Assembly: GCA_021204605.1 (NCBI GenBank)
Contig: JAJPZD010000241.1
Coordinates: 1-21,557, forward strand
Direction of reading: 5' to 3'
Length of the DNA: 21,557 bases
Source of the DNA: Prevotella sp.
GTDB taxonomy: Bacteria; Bacteroidota; Bacteroidia; Bacteroidales; Bacteroidaceae
A program made the position numbers and the translations under genes. Position 1 is the stretch's first letter. Each line of letters opens with the position of its first letter. Under the pieces are notes generated by a model, which saw only the letters and a list, made by a program, of their open reading frames with translations, was not told the DNA's origin and did no database searches. Shown here piece by piece: positions 7,114 through 15,909 of this stretch.

Positions 7114-10100
7114 TTAATTTAAAATGACAAGTTTCTTTGCTTTCGATGTATATTCGCTGCCGTCAGAGCTTATACTTACGCGGTAGATGTAAACACCTGT
7201 CTCCAAGTGTCCGCCGTTGTCACCCGTGAGGTCCCAGTCAACCGTATAAGTGCTTGTTGTTGACACGCCAGTCTCCTGGTGTTCCCAAAGAATGCGTCCG
7301 CTCATATCAAACACATCTATCACAACATTCAGTTCACTGCCTGCGCGGTCGTGGTTAATGATGAACGTAGTGCTTGTTGTGGCGGGATTAGCACTGCAGC
7401 TAACGTTAAGGTATCCGGGTTCTATGTTACTTACGACATTGAATGTAAGTTCAGCCGTTGAGGAGTTGTTAAGAATATCCCAGGCTTTGAATTTAAGCGT
7501 ATGAGTGCCATCCTCAAGTTCAGGCAGGTTGTAATAAGTGGTTCCCTTAGTGTAACTGCCAAATTCATAGGTGAAGTTGCTGTTGAGGTTATACGACATG
7601 TTCGCATCACCATCAATGGTGAGCATCATATCATGGCCGATACCGTTGCCAGAGGCGTTGATACCGTTGTTGTCAGTAATTTCCGCGAAGAAATAAGGTG
7701 TTGAATTCACATCGTCACCGTCGGTGAAAGAGTCAGAGTTGAGATAGCAGTAGATAGATGGGCCGATAGAGTCGTTGTTTACAGTTTCTGTTCCTCCTAC
7801 TACAAAGTCCTCACAGTAACCATTTACAGCCTCGTTAGTGTCTGAGTTCACGGCAATCAGGTTGATAAGTCCGCTTTCGTTACTGTAATCGATGTCTATA
7901 GGAACGGCGAATGAGAAAGTAAATTCTCCATTGGTCACGTTGTTGTCTCCACTGTAAAGGATGTTTTCACGGTTGTAATAAGTGAAAGCAGTAGAGGCAC
8001 CGTCGCTGGAGGTATCATTCAGTTTGCAGGTAATCAACTTCTCGGCATCTCTGACAGTGATATTAATGGAGCCATTGAAAGACGTGTCGGTTTCAGAGGA
8101 TGAATTGTTTATATGTCCTTTCACAGTGACGGCAGCGCCGGCTTTCAAAGCAGGGAGCTCGTCGGCTGAAGATAAGTCAATACCATTGATGGAGTCAATG
8201 ACGGCCGCCTGTTCTGGAACGTTGAGGATTAGTGCAGGGTCGCCGAGAAGTGCATATTGCAACTTGTTTAGCGTTACGTCGGTGCCAGTGGTTATCAGGT
8301 TGTTTTTAGCCTTACGCTGTGCCTCGCCCAGGGAGGTGTACTTGCCGTTTGTCTTTGTGAACAGAGCATTGAGGAACGCCTTGTTGATAGCCTTGTTGCG
8401 GTCAACGTAAACGGTTCGTGCTGTTCCGTAGAATGCCACAGCGCCACCATTGGCGTTGAGGACAGCCGCCTCTCCGATATTGTCCTCTTGGCTGTCGAAT
8501 GGCATGATGTCGCATGATGCCGTTATCCACAGAGGAAGGTTTTTATTGGTGAAATTCTTGAAGTCAGTCAAATATAGCACTTTTTCGTGAGAGATTTGGT
8601 CAGCCCTTCCATGTCCGTTGTAGTTCATAATCAAAGCGCCATTGTTTTGCTGTTCCGTTATTAGTTTTGTAACTTCAGGATAGGTATTGCCTGTTGAAGA
8701 GGTAACACAGGTGTAAGAGTCCCACATTATCTTTTTCACATAAAGTGAAGGTAATAACGTCTCCACGAGTGTTGCCATTTCATCGGCATCCTTCATGTGT
8801 TGGTTTTCGTTACCGTCATCTCCCATAAAGAAAACGATATTCTGCCAACTGCCTGCGTTCTCGTTTTCCACGTAATTAATTGTCTTGTCAACCATTATCT
8901 TGGCTTCTGAAGCGTCACGGACAGGGAAACGTCCTACGGCGATATCGCCCTTGTCTGTTTTCGGTGCTCCGCCCTCACCATCGTCAAGGTTGCAGAAGAA
9001 GCCATCGTCAACGTAACAGTCGGTGGAGCTAAAAGAGTTCTCACTCTCATAGCAAAGCAGGAAATCATCTGGGTCGAGAGAGCTACACTCAGAAGTGTTC
9101 ATGCGGTTGTCCCACACACAGTCACCGAAAAGAAACAGATAAGAAGGCAACTCATCGTCGGTCTCTGCGCGGTCGTAAAGCATTTTGAGATACCTACGGT
9201 ATGCGTTGGCATCGGGAGTGCCACTTGAGAACTCGTTATAGAGTTCATCGGCAGGCACTATCCTCACGGTCATGTTGTCTTTCTGTTCATGAAATTCTTT
9301 AATCCTTTCGGCTTGTTCCAACAACTTACCAGAGGTAGGAATTATTATGACCATGTCCACGTTACTGTCTGCATGGTGGTCTTGGTTGGTGATGTTATAG
9401 ACATATTCGGGAGCGCCGAAAGTCTGTCCTGATAGTGTAGGACGTGGCGCAGGGTTATCCTCGTAAATCGAGATATAGTCAAGGCGGACAGGACCACCGG
9501 ATGAGACGGTAATGGTAATATTATTGGAGGCTTTGAGCTTAGTGAATTTATACGTATTTTCTGCCTCGTTGCCATTGTCATAGCTGCCTAAGGAGATGCT
9601 TTGTGTGCCGATGACCGAGTCGTTGATAGCTATTTGGATAGTACTTGCAGTGTTGGCTGTAGTGCCCACTGACACATAACCGGCATCATCAGCTCCGGAG
9701 GGAAGATCAATAGTATAAGTCTTTGAGCTGCCAGTGTTGATAGGGGAATTTTCGAAAAGATTTCTTCCACCCTGATACCATGCGTAATTGTCTATTTCGT
9801 GAACAACATGGTAGTCATTTGCTGATGGGTAGAAGGAGTCGACGAATGTAGTACTGTCAACCGTGAGAGCATCCTCGTCGTTCTCTGTTATAAAATAGTA
9901 GCCATAGTCGGAATAAGGGTTACGAGTACGCTTCGTGGCGGTCTTGCTTGTCCATGAAACAGGTCCTTGTGCATGGAACAGGTGTTTGCCGTCAACGATG
10001 CAGGTGGCTACTTCCTGCAGGTCGTCGGTATTGATTAGGTCGTCAGCTTTCAAGGTCTCGTTTTGGAGTGCTCCGCCATAGCCGTAAATCTTCACCTTGT

Positions 10101-10680
10101 TGATATCAGAGAAGCCCGCCTTTTTTATGAGTGTCTCTGTGATTTGGTAGATGCCTGTTGAGGGCACTCGTATTTTAGCCCACGTTCCTTCTGCGAGGAC
10201 TGAGTGTTCGGCATAGCGTGAGGATTTTGACGTTGCGCGGGAGGCGTTGCCCTTTACTTGTGAGGGATAAGTCCTTGCCTGTGATTCTATCTCAAGCATG
10301 AAGCTTACGAGTTTTTTGTATTTGCCGTTACGTGATACCAGAGGCACAAAAGAAATCTCCAAAGAGCCTTTTTTGCGTTCAACCACTGTGTTGGTTTCTA
10401 TTTCCGGCAATTCTGGAAGTTCATCATCTGTGATATTTTTGTAACGTGCACTGTCGGCATTACTCATATCCAAGAACTCTGGATAAATGATTTTCACGGT
10501 ATAAACTGAGTCTTGCCACTCATTGCCAAGAGGTGTGGCATAAGTGAAATAGGGTAAAACACTATCAATCTTGACCTCATCTGCGGTAAGGTTGAAGAAT
10601 TTCTGTATCTTGTTTTCTGCGTTGATAAAGCAGCAAGAAATAGATACGAAAAGCATTAAAAATAGACTTCTGATTTTCAT
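7114..10680 (-). CDS. porU: Type IX secretion system sortase PorU
   Basis: A 1188-residue cell-surface cysteine sortase of peptidase family C25 (gingipain-like) that removes the C-terminal signal from type IX cargo and attaches the protein to A-LPS. A signal peptide (MKIRSLFLMLFVSISCCFIN) precedes a long all-beta N-terminal region. In the C25 domain the catalytic pair is His690 (MNYNGHGRAD) and Cys723 (ITASCDIMPF), 33 residues apart as in gingipains. The last 90 residues (DVFDMSGRILWEH, GVYIYRVSI, ending KKLVILN) form a type-A C-terminal signal-like domain, which PorU is known to retain. Its ATG overlaps the stop of the FAH-family gene by four bases; porV follows after 140 bases. Confidence 0.95.
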   Translation of the reverse strand: MKIRSLFLMLFVSISCCFINAENKIQKFFNLTADEVKIDSVLPYFTYATPLGNEWQDSVYTVKIIYPEFLDMSNADSARYKNITDDELPELPEIETNTVVERKKGSLEISFVPLVSRNGKYKKLVSFMLEIESQARTYPSQVKGNASRATSKSSRYAEHSVLAEGTWAKIRVPSTGIYQITETLIKKAGFSDINKVKIYGYGGALQNETLKADDLINTDDLQEVATCIVDGKHLFHAQGPVSWTSKTATKRTRNPYSDYGYYFITENDEDALTVDSTTFVDSFYPSANDYHVVHEIDNYAWYQGGRNLFENSPINTGSSKTYTIDLPSGADDAGYVSVGTTANTASTIQIAINDSVIGTQSISLGSYDNGNEAENTYKFTKLKASNNITITVSSGGPVRLDYISIYEDNPAPRPTLSGQTFGAPEYVYNITNQDHHADSNVDMVIIIPTSGKLLEQAERIKEFHEQKDNMTVRIVPADELYNEFSSGTPDANAYRRYLKMLYDRAETDDELPSYLFLFGDCVWDNRMNTSECSSLDPDDFLLCYESENSFSSTDCYVDDGFFCNLDDGEGGAPKTDKGDIAVGRFPVRDASEAKIMVDKTINYVENENAGSWQNIVFFMGDDGNENQHMKDADEMATLVETLLPSLYVKKIMWDSYTCVTSSTGNTYPEVTKLITEQQNNGALIMNYNGHGRADQISHEKVLYLTDFKNFTNKNLPLWITASCDIMPFDSQEDNIGEAAVLNANGGAVAFYGTARTVYVDRNKAINKAFLNALFTKTNGKYTSLGEAQRKAKNNLITTGTDVTLNKLQYALLGDPALILNVPEQAAVIDSINGIDLSSADELPALKAGAAVTVKGHINNSSSETDTSFNGSINITVRDAEKLITCKLNDTSSDGASTAFTYYNRENILYSGDNNVTNGEFTFSFAVPIDIDYSNESGLINLIAVNSDTNEAVNGYCEDFVVGGTETVNNDSIGPSIYCYLNSDSFTDGDDVNSTPYFFAEITDNNGINASGNGIGHDMMLTIDGDANMSYNLNSNFTYEFGSYTKGTTYYNLPELEDGTHTLKFKAWDILNNSSTAELTFNVVSNIEPGYLNVSCSANPATTSTTFIINHDRAGSELNVVIDVFDMSGRILWEHQETGVSTTSTYTVDWDLTGDNGGHLETGVYIYRVSISSDGSEYTSKAKKLVILN

Positions 10681-11294
10681 TTAACGTTAAACTCCAATAC
10701 TTTTTTGTTGTCTATCCACCCTGTGAGGTGGTCATTTATATGTACAGGTCCGACACCCACTGGAGTGCCGGTAAAAAGCAGGTCGCCAGTTTTCAGCGTA
10801 AAGAAGCGGCTGATATAGGCTATTAGTTCGTCCACTTTGAAGATCATATCTCCCGAAAAGCCATTTTGCACGGTATTGCCGTTGATGTCGAGGTGGAAAT
10901 GTAGGTTTTGGATGTTGTTTAGCTCATCCATGTTGATCCAATTTCCAATTACGGCGGATCCATCGAAACTCTTGCACATCTCCCAAGGCTTTCCTTCCGC
11001 ACGGAGTTGTCTTTGCAGGTCACGTGCTGTGAAATCGATACCGACAGTAACCGCATCGTAATACCTATGTGCAAATCTATGAGGAATACTCTTGCCGAGT
11101 TTGCAGATACGCACCACTAATTCAGTTTCGTAGTCGATACTGCCGATACTTTCGGGAATGAAGAAAGGTTTCCCATTTTTCAGCAGGGCAGAGTCTACTT
11201 TAGAGAAAATCACGGGATCTTTCGGTTTATATAACGCCCCATCCAGTTCTTTATTGTGCTGGATGTAATTCATTCCTACGGCTAAAATTTTCAT
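10677..11294 (-). CDS. Fumarylacetoacetate hydrolase (FAH) family protein
   Basis: A 205-residue single-domain FAH-superfamily enzyme, close in size to FAHD1/YcgM-type acylpyruvate hydrolases or oxaloacetate decarboxylases. The metal site is visible: Glu56 and Glu58 in DYETELVV, and Asp87 in VGIDFTARDLQ. The N-terminal VGMNYIQHNKEL supplies the usual Asn-Tyr and His region; KSFDGSAVIG and LLFTGTPVGVGPV are conserved family segments. Substrate specificity cannot be read from sequence. It is the first gene of the porU cluster, and its TGA overlaps the porU ATG (ATGA), so the two are translationally coupled although no functional relation is known. Confidence 0.9.
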   Translation of the reverse strand: MKILAVGMNYIQHNKELDGALYKPKDPVIFSKVDSALLKNGKPFFIPESIGSIDYETELVVRICKLGKSIPHRFAHRYYDAVTVGIDFTARDLQRQLRAEGKPWEMCKSFDGSAVIGNWINMDELNNIQNLHFHLDINGNTVQNGFSGDMIFKVDELIAYISRFFTLKTGDLLFTGTPVGVGPVHINDHLTGWIDNKKVLEFNVK

Positions 11295-11313
11295 AGCATG
11301 AATTTTTGTGCTG

Positions 11314-11321
11314 CAAAAGTA
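11314..11321 (-). promoter_or_regulatory. Probable -7 element for the FAH-porU operon
   Basis: TACTTTTG on the minus strand matches TAnnTTTG 20 bases upstream of the FAH-family ATG. A good TTTG at the expected -33 distance is absent from the surrounding AT-rich DNA, so only the -7 element is supported. Confidence 0.4.
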
Positions 11322-11350
11322 ATAAATATAAATTAAAGATTAAAATTAAA

Positions 11351-11380
11351 AAATCATTTTTGCTTAAGAAGCAATGATTT
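11351..11380. repeat. Inverted repeat between the FAH-family gene and clpB
   Basis: The arms aaatcat(ttt)tgctt and aagcaatgattt flank a 3-base centre. All 12 bases pair, with one 3-base bulge on the left. It sits just upstream of the putative clpB promoter and could be an operator or a cruciform/hairpin. It does not match the CIRCE or HAIR heat-shock operators. Confidence 0.5.
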
Positions 11381-11409
11381 AACGTGAGATAGGTTGCTTA
11401 TTATATTTG
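11378..11409 (+). promoter_or_regulatory. Possible clpB promoter
   Basis: TTTA (11378-11381), 20 bases, then TATATTTG (11402-11409): the -7 element is a full match and the -33 element has one mismatch. It would give a leader of about 185 nt. No better candidate was found closer to the gene. Its left edge overlaps the inverted repeat at 11351-11380. Confidence 0.35.
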
Positions 11410-11601
11410 AAGGAGTATGAAAAAATGTCTTGTTTTCATGTCAATTTGTCAGAAAGAGGGAATGGGCATATAATTTGACAATATAGAAGCAGAAGTAAAA
11501 AGAAAGATTTCAGGATAACATTTATGTGATAAAGTAAGCAATAATACACAAAGACGACAATATAATATCATAATAATTAAAGAAAAGAAAGGAGACAAGA
11601 T

Positions 11602-14190
11602 ATGACATTTGACAAGTTTACAATCAAAGCACAAGAAGCCGTTCAGGAGGCGGTGAGCATAGCCCAGAGAGGTAGCCAGCAAGTCATAGAACCAGTACAT
11701 TTGCTGAAAGGCGTGATGAACAAGGCTAAGGATGTAACGGGCTACATCTTCCAGAAACTTGGCGTTAATGGCAGTCAGGTGGAGAGTGTGCTCAACAGAG
11801 AGATAGAACGGTTGTCGAAAGTGCATGGCGGACAGCCATACCTCAGTAACGAGAGTAATGAGGTATTGCTGAAAGCAGAGGACATCTCGCAGAAGATGGG
11901 CGATGAGTTTGTTTCAGTAGAGCCGATATTGTTGGCATTGCTGGCGGTGGGTTCCACGGCAAGCAGAATACTCAAGGATGCGGGTTGCACGGAGAAGGAG
12001 ATGCGTGCTGCAATCAATGAGTTGCGTCAGGGCCAGAAAGTACAGTCGCAGTCTGCCGATGACAATTACCAGTCGTTGAGCAAGTATGCTAAGAACCTTG
12101 TGGAAGAGGCCCGTCAGGGCAAGCTCGACCCGGTAATCGGGCGTGACGAGGAGATAAGGCGTGTTTTGCAGATATTATCGCGCAGGACAAAGAACAACCC
12201 TGTGCTTATCGGAGAACCGGGAACGGGAAAGACAGCAATAGTGGAGGGTCTTGCAGGAAGGATAGTACGTGGTGACGTGCCGGAGAATCTAAAAGACAAG
12301 CAATTGTACTCATTAGACATGGGTGCCCTTGTGGCAGGAGCGAAATACAAGGGCGAGTTTGAGGAGCGTTTGAAGAGCGTGATCAACGAAGTAACCAAAA
12401 GCGACGGGAGGATAATCCTGTTCATCGACGAGATACATACCCTTGTGGGAGCTGGTGGAGGCGAAGGAGCGATGGATGCAGCCAACATACTGAAACCAGC
12501 GTTGGCACGAGGCGAGTTGAGGAGTATTGGAGCGACGACTCTGAATGAATACCAGAAGTATTTTGAGAAGGACAAGGCATTGGAGCGCAGGTTTCAGACA
12601 GTTATGGTGGATGAGCCTGACGAGCTCAGTGCGATAAGTATTCTTAGAGGGCTGAAGGAGCGTTACGAGAATCACCACAAAGTGAGGATACAGGATGATG
12701 CCTGTATTGCAGCAGTTAAGCTGTCAGAGAGATATATCTCCGACCGTTTCCTGCCCGATAAGGCGATAGACCTTATGGATGAGGCGGCAGCGAAGTTGAG
12801 GATGGAGCGCGACTCTGTGCCAGAGGAGCTCGACGAGATCACCCGTAAGCTGATGCAGCTCGAAATAGAGCGCGAGGCGATAAAGAGGGAGAACGACGAG
12901 TCGAAGATCGCCCAGCTTGACAAGGACATTGCAGAGCTGAAAGATCAGGAGAAGATGTCCCGTGCAAAGTGGGAGAGAGAGAAGGCTCTTGTGAACAAGA
13001 TTCAGCAGGACAAGCAACAGATGGAGCAGTTGAAGTACGAGGCAGAGCGTGCTGAGCGCGAGGGTAACTACGGACTGGTGGCAGAGATACGCTATAGCAG
13101 GTTGCGTGCTCTTGAGGACGACATCAACAGCATACAGGAGAAGTTGCGTAACACTCAGGGTGGCAAGGCGATGATACGTGAGGAAGTGACAGCCGATGAC
13201 ATCGCCGAGGTGGTAAGCAGGTGGACAGGCATACCGGTATCAAGGATGATGCAGAGTGAGAGGGAGAAGCTGTTGCACCTTGAGGAAGAGCTGCACCGCA
13301 GGATAATAGGGCAAGAAGAAGCAATTGCCGCAGTAAGTAATGCCGTGCGCCGCAGCAGGGCAGGTTTGCAAGACCCGAAGCGGCCGATAGCCTCTTTTAT
13401 CTTCTTTGGGACGACGGGAGTAGGTAAGACAGAGCTTGCCAAGGCGTTGGCCGAATACCTTTTCAACGACGAGACGATGATGACCCGTATCGACATGAGC
13501 GAGTATCAGGAGAAGTTCAGTGTGAGCCGTTTGATTGGTGCGCCTCCGGGATATGTGGGCTATGACGAGGGCGGACAGTTGACAGAGGCTGTAAGGCGCA
13601 AGCCATATTCGGTAGTGCTGTTCGACGAAATCGAGAAGGCACATCCCGATGTGTTCAACATCCTGTTGCAGGTATTGGACGATGGGCGGTTGACCGACAA
13701 CAAGGGAAGGACGGTGAACTTCAGGAACACCATAATAATAATGACATCCAATCTTGGCAGTCAGTATATTCAGGGGCAGTTTGCCAACATGACATCAAGC
13801 AACCGTGAGCATGTTATCGCAGAGACTAAGAATACGGTGATGGAGATGTTGAAGAAGACAATCCGTCCGGAGTTCCTGAACCGTATCGACGATACGATAA
13901 TGTTCTTGCCGTTGACGAAGGACGAGATAATGGAAGTGGTTACGTTGCAGGTGAACAGCGTGAAGAAGATGCTTGAACAGCAAGGGTATGAGCTTGACAT
14001 CCAGCCGTCGGCAATCGAGTTCCTTGCGGAGGAAGGATTTGACCCTGAGTTTGGAGCAAGACCAGTGAAACGTGCGATACAACGTTATCTGCTTAACGAC
14101 TTGTCGAAGAAGATACTGGCGGAGGAAGTAAGACGTGAAAAAGCCATCACTGTCGCTTCGGATAGCGGAAGACTAAGTTTTTCAAACTAA
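11602..14190 (+). CDS. clpB: ATP-dependent chaperone ClpB
   Basis: An 862-residue Hsp100 disaggregase that, with DnaK, pulls polypeptides out of aggregates in the cytoplasm. Order of parts: Clp N-domain (1 to about 145), first AAA+ module with Walker A GEPGTGKT (204-211) and Walker B ILFIDEIH (Asp276, Glu277), a coiled-coil middle domain (about 405-525, rich in Lys/Glu), second AAA+ module with Walker A GTTGVGKT (603-610) and Walker B VVLFDEIEKAHPDV (Asp675, Glu676), and GARPVKRAIQ in the C-terminal small domain. The middle domain separates it from ClpA/ClpC. A GGAG lies seven bases before the ATG, unusual for this phylum. It is divergent from the FAH-porU operon and stands alone. Confidence 0.97.
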   Translation: MTFDKFTIKAQEAVQEAVSIAQRGSQQVIEPVHLLKGVMNKAKDVTGYIFQKLGVNGSQVESVLNREIERLSKVHGGQPYLSNESNEVLLKAEDISQKMGDEFVSVEPILLALLAVGSTASRILKDAGCTEKEMRAAINELRQGQKVQSQSADDNYQSLSKYAKNLVEEARQGKLDPVIGRDEEIRRVLQILSRRTKNNPVLIGEPGTGKTAIVEGLAGRIVRGDVPENLKDKQLYSLDMGALVAGAKYKGEFEERLKSVINEVTKSDGRIILFIDEIHTLVGAGGGEGAMDAANILKPALARGELRSIGATTLNEYQKYFEKDKALERRFQTVMVDEPDELSAISILRGLKERYENHHKVRIQDDACIAAVKLSERYISDRFLPDKAIDLMDEAAAKLRMERDSVPEELDEITRKLMQLEIEREAIKRENDESKIAQLDKDIAELKDQEKMSRAKWEREKALVNKIQQDKQQMEQLKYEAERAEREGNYGLVAEIRYSRLRALEDDINSIQEKLRNTQGGKAMIREEVTADDIAEVVSRWTGIPVSRMMQSEREKLLHLEEELHRRIIGQEEAIAAVSNAVRRSRAGLQDPKRPIASFIFFGTTGVGKTELAKALAEYLFNDETMMTRIDMSEYQEKFSVSRLIGAPPGYVGYDEGGQLTEAVRRKPYSVVLFDEIEKAHPDVFNILLQVLDDGRLTDNKGRTVNFRNTIIIMTSNLGSQYIQGQFANMTSSNREHVIAETKNTVMEMLKKTIRPEFLNRIDDTIMFLPLTKDEIMEVVTLQVNSVKKMLEQQGYELDIQPSAIEFLAEEGFDPEFGARPVKRAIQRYLLNDLSKKILAEEVRREKAITVASDSGRLSFSN

Positions 14191-14196
14191 AAACAG

Positions 14197-14227
14197 CCCC
14201 CTAAATCCCCCCTAAGGGGGACTTTTC
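14197..14227. repeat. C/G-rich palindromic element after clpB
   Basis: After the clpB stop, TCCCCC (14206-14211) and GGGGGA (14216-14221) form a 6-base stem with loop ctaa, preceded by a second ccccct and followed by cttttcct. It could be a weak first terminator. The look is that of a recurrent short intergenic element, but copies elsewhere cannot be checked here. Confidence 0.5.
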
Positions 14228-14248
14228 CTAACGGGGTATGGGGAAATT

Positions 14249-14283
14249 AAAAATGAAAAATGAAGAATGAAGAATGAAGAATT
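14249..14283. repeat. Short tandem repeat of AATGAAG/AATGAAA units
   Basis: Seven-base units (aatgaaa, aatgaag, aatgaag, aatgaag) run up to 14280 and end in aatt. Similar short AT-rich arrays lie at 15869-15893, 19735-19765 and 19945-19982. No function is evident. Confidence 0.65.
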
Positions 14284-14299
14284 AGCGTGGGTAAAGGGA

Positions 14300-14340
14300 G
14301 TTGCACATTTTATTAATGTGTGACTCTTTTTTTATTTCTT
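14300..14340 (+). terminator. Rho-independent terminator of clpB
   Basis: A 10-base stem (gttgcacatt 14300-14309 with aatgtgtgac 14315-14324, two G-U pairs) and a ttatt loop are followed by a T-rich tract with a run of seven T's (14327-14333). The T-tract overlaps the last codons of the convergent GHL10-type gene, where it encodes the terminal Lys-Lys-Lys. Confidence 0.75.
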
Positions 14341-15858
14341 TTTCGGTTTACTTTCGTTGCTTAGGCGGTCGAGGGAAGTAACAGCGTAATAGTATTTTTT
14401 TGCATATTTGTTGGAGCGGTTGTTGGAGTGAGTATTTGAAGGGGTGATGTCGAGGAAGTTGGATGTGGTGATAGCGAGGATTTTGGAAGGGTTGGAGATA
14501 TTCATTTGCTCGCCCTTCTCGAAGCGGTAAACGACGTATTTCTCGGCTTTGTTTTTCCAGTCATTGCCCTTTGGGGCTTTCCAGAACAGGATGGTTTTGC
14601 CATCGGTATGTAGTATTTTGAGTTTTTTTACCGGTTTGGGAGCTTTCTTGTCGATGTACGGCATGAGCGGCATAAGTGCGGGATATTTCCAATACACTTT
14701 TTCGAGCATTGAGCCATAGTTGCCTATGTTGTCAGTAACCGATTTGGCATACCAGAGAACGGTGCCGCTCACGTTGTCCGCCTCGTCGTGCAATTTGAAT
14801 TTCGCAGGCATTTGGTTGGTGTTGCTGTTGTGCAAGTCAGCCGATTTGGCGGTTTTTTCCACGTCCTCACCGATATATAGGTTACGGTTGCCGGCATGTT
14901 TGTCCCACCAGTTGATCAGCGTCTTATAGTCGGCTGTCTTATTGCCGATTTCCCAGTAGATTTGTGGCACGCAATAGTCGATCCAGCCATTGTTGACCCA
15001 CATTAGAACGTCGGCGTATAGGTCATCATAGTTTTGGAGGCCATTGGTGTTGCTGCCTATGGAGACGCCATTTTTGTTGTTGCGGTAGATGCCGAAGGGA
15101 GAGATGCCGAATTTCACCCACGGTTTCACGCTGTGTATAGTCTCGTATAGTTGTTTTATGAACACATTGACATTATCCCTGCGCCAGTCGGCAATGTTGT
15201 GGAAGCCGTTGTTGTATTTTGCGAATTCCCTGCTGTCAGTTATTGACACGCCTGCGACGGGGTATGGGTAGAAATAGTCGTCGATATGGAAGCCGTCGAT
15301 GTCGTAGCGGCTCACGATATCAGCAGCGATCATGCAGATATAGTCGCGGTTCTCCGGTATTCCTGGATTGAGGATATATTGTCCGTCGTAGGAGAAGCAA
15401 TTGTCAGGTTTTGTCTTTGCGACATGGTTTGTCGCAAGGTCTGTTGTTCCCTTTGTCTTAGCGCGATAAGGGTTAATCCACGCATGTATTTCCATGCCAC
15501 GCTTGTGGCACTGTTCCACCATCCATTGCAGAGGGTCCCAATAAGGTTTTGGTGCTGTTCCCTGCTTACCTGTGAGAAAACGGCTCCACGGCTCATAGTT
15601 GCTTGCGTAGAGGGCGTCACATTCAGGGCGTACCTGGAAGATGATGGCGTTCACGCCATCCTTTTGGAGTATGTCGAGTTGTGAGGTGAGCATAGTTTGG
15701 ATTTGTGAGGTGGTCATGCCAATGAACTGGCCGTTGACGCACTGGATCCAAGCGCCGCGGAACTCACGCTTGTAGTATTCGACGGCATGAATGGAAAGTG
15801 CATTCAACAAGAGAATGCCGAGTAGCAGGAGGTGGGGTATGGAAGTATATCTTGTCAT
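14332..15858 (-). CDS. Secreted GHL10-type glycoside hydrolase (DUF187, YngK-like)
   Basis: A 508-residue exported protein. The signal peptide (hydrophobic HLLLLGILLLNALS) is probably cut after Ala25 (SIHA-V). The TIM-barrel GHL10 domain starts at FRGAWIQCVNG and continues with VNAIIFQVRPECDALY, WDPLQWMVEQCHKRGMEIHA, WINPYRAK, DGFHIDDYFYPYP and GISPFGIYRN, all hallmarks of the family-10-like hydrolases (PF02638). A C-terminal fibronectin type III-like domain (about residues 405-500, KPVKKLKIL to YYYAVTSLDRLSNES) follows. There is no lipoprotein Cys and no type IX C-terminal signal, so it is probably periplasmic. Substrate unproven; relatives are suspected to act on cell-wall or other glycans. 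It lies 51 bases after purL with no promoter seen between. Confidence 0.88.
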   Translation of the reverse strand: MTRYTSIPHLLLLGILLLNALSIHAVEYYKREFRGAWIQCVNGQFIGMTTSQIQTMLTSQLDILQKDGVNAIIFQVRPECDALYASNYEPWSRFLTGKQGTAPKPYWDPLQWMVEQCHKRGMEIHAWINPYRAKTKGTTDLATNHVAKTKPDNCFSYDGQYILNPGIPENRDYICMIAADIVSRYDIDGFHIDDYFYPYPVAGVSITDSREFAKYNNGFHNIADWRRDNVNVFIKQLYETIHSVKPWVKFGISPFGIYRNNKNGVSIGSNTNGLQNYDDLYADVLMWVNNGWIDYCVPQIYWEIGNKTADYKTLINWWDKHAGNRNLYIGEDVEKTAKSADLHNSNTNQMPAKFKLHDEADNVSGTVLWYAKSVTDNIGNYGSMLEKVYWKYPALMPLMPYIDKKAPKPVKKLKILHTDGKTILFWKAPKGNDWKNKAEKYVVYRFEKGEQMNISNPSKILAITTSNFLDITPSNTHSNNRSNKYAKKYYYAVTSLDRLSNESKPKKK

Positions 15859-15868
15859 TAAATTTAAT

Positions 15869-15893
15869 TATAAATGAAGAATGAAAAATTGAT
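15869..15893. repeat. Short AATGAAG/AATGAAA-type repeat
   Basis: The purL to GHL10 gap holds attataaatgaagaatgaaa followed by aattgatgcggct, a short relative of the array at 14249-14283. The trailing ttgatgcggc recurs after the repeat that ends near 19980. Confidence 0.5.
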
Positions 15894-15909
15894 GCGGCTG
15901 AAACACTAA

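Noticed and set aside
11449..11826. 125-codon minus-strand ORF over the clpB 5' end
   Set aside because: It overlaps the clpB start in antisense; the sequence is Leu/Tyr/Cys-rich without recognisable domain, as expected of a shadow reading.
12313..13644. Minus-strand ORFs of 85-134 codons inside clpB
   Set aside because: Antisense shadows of clpB codon usage with no domain signal.
14191..14331. Insertion sequence or MITE after clpB
   Set aside because: There are hairpins and tandem units, but no terminal inverted repeats with target duplication and no transposase.
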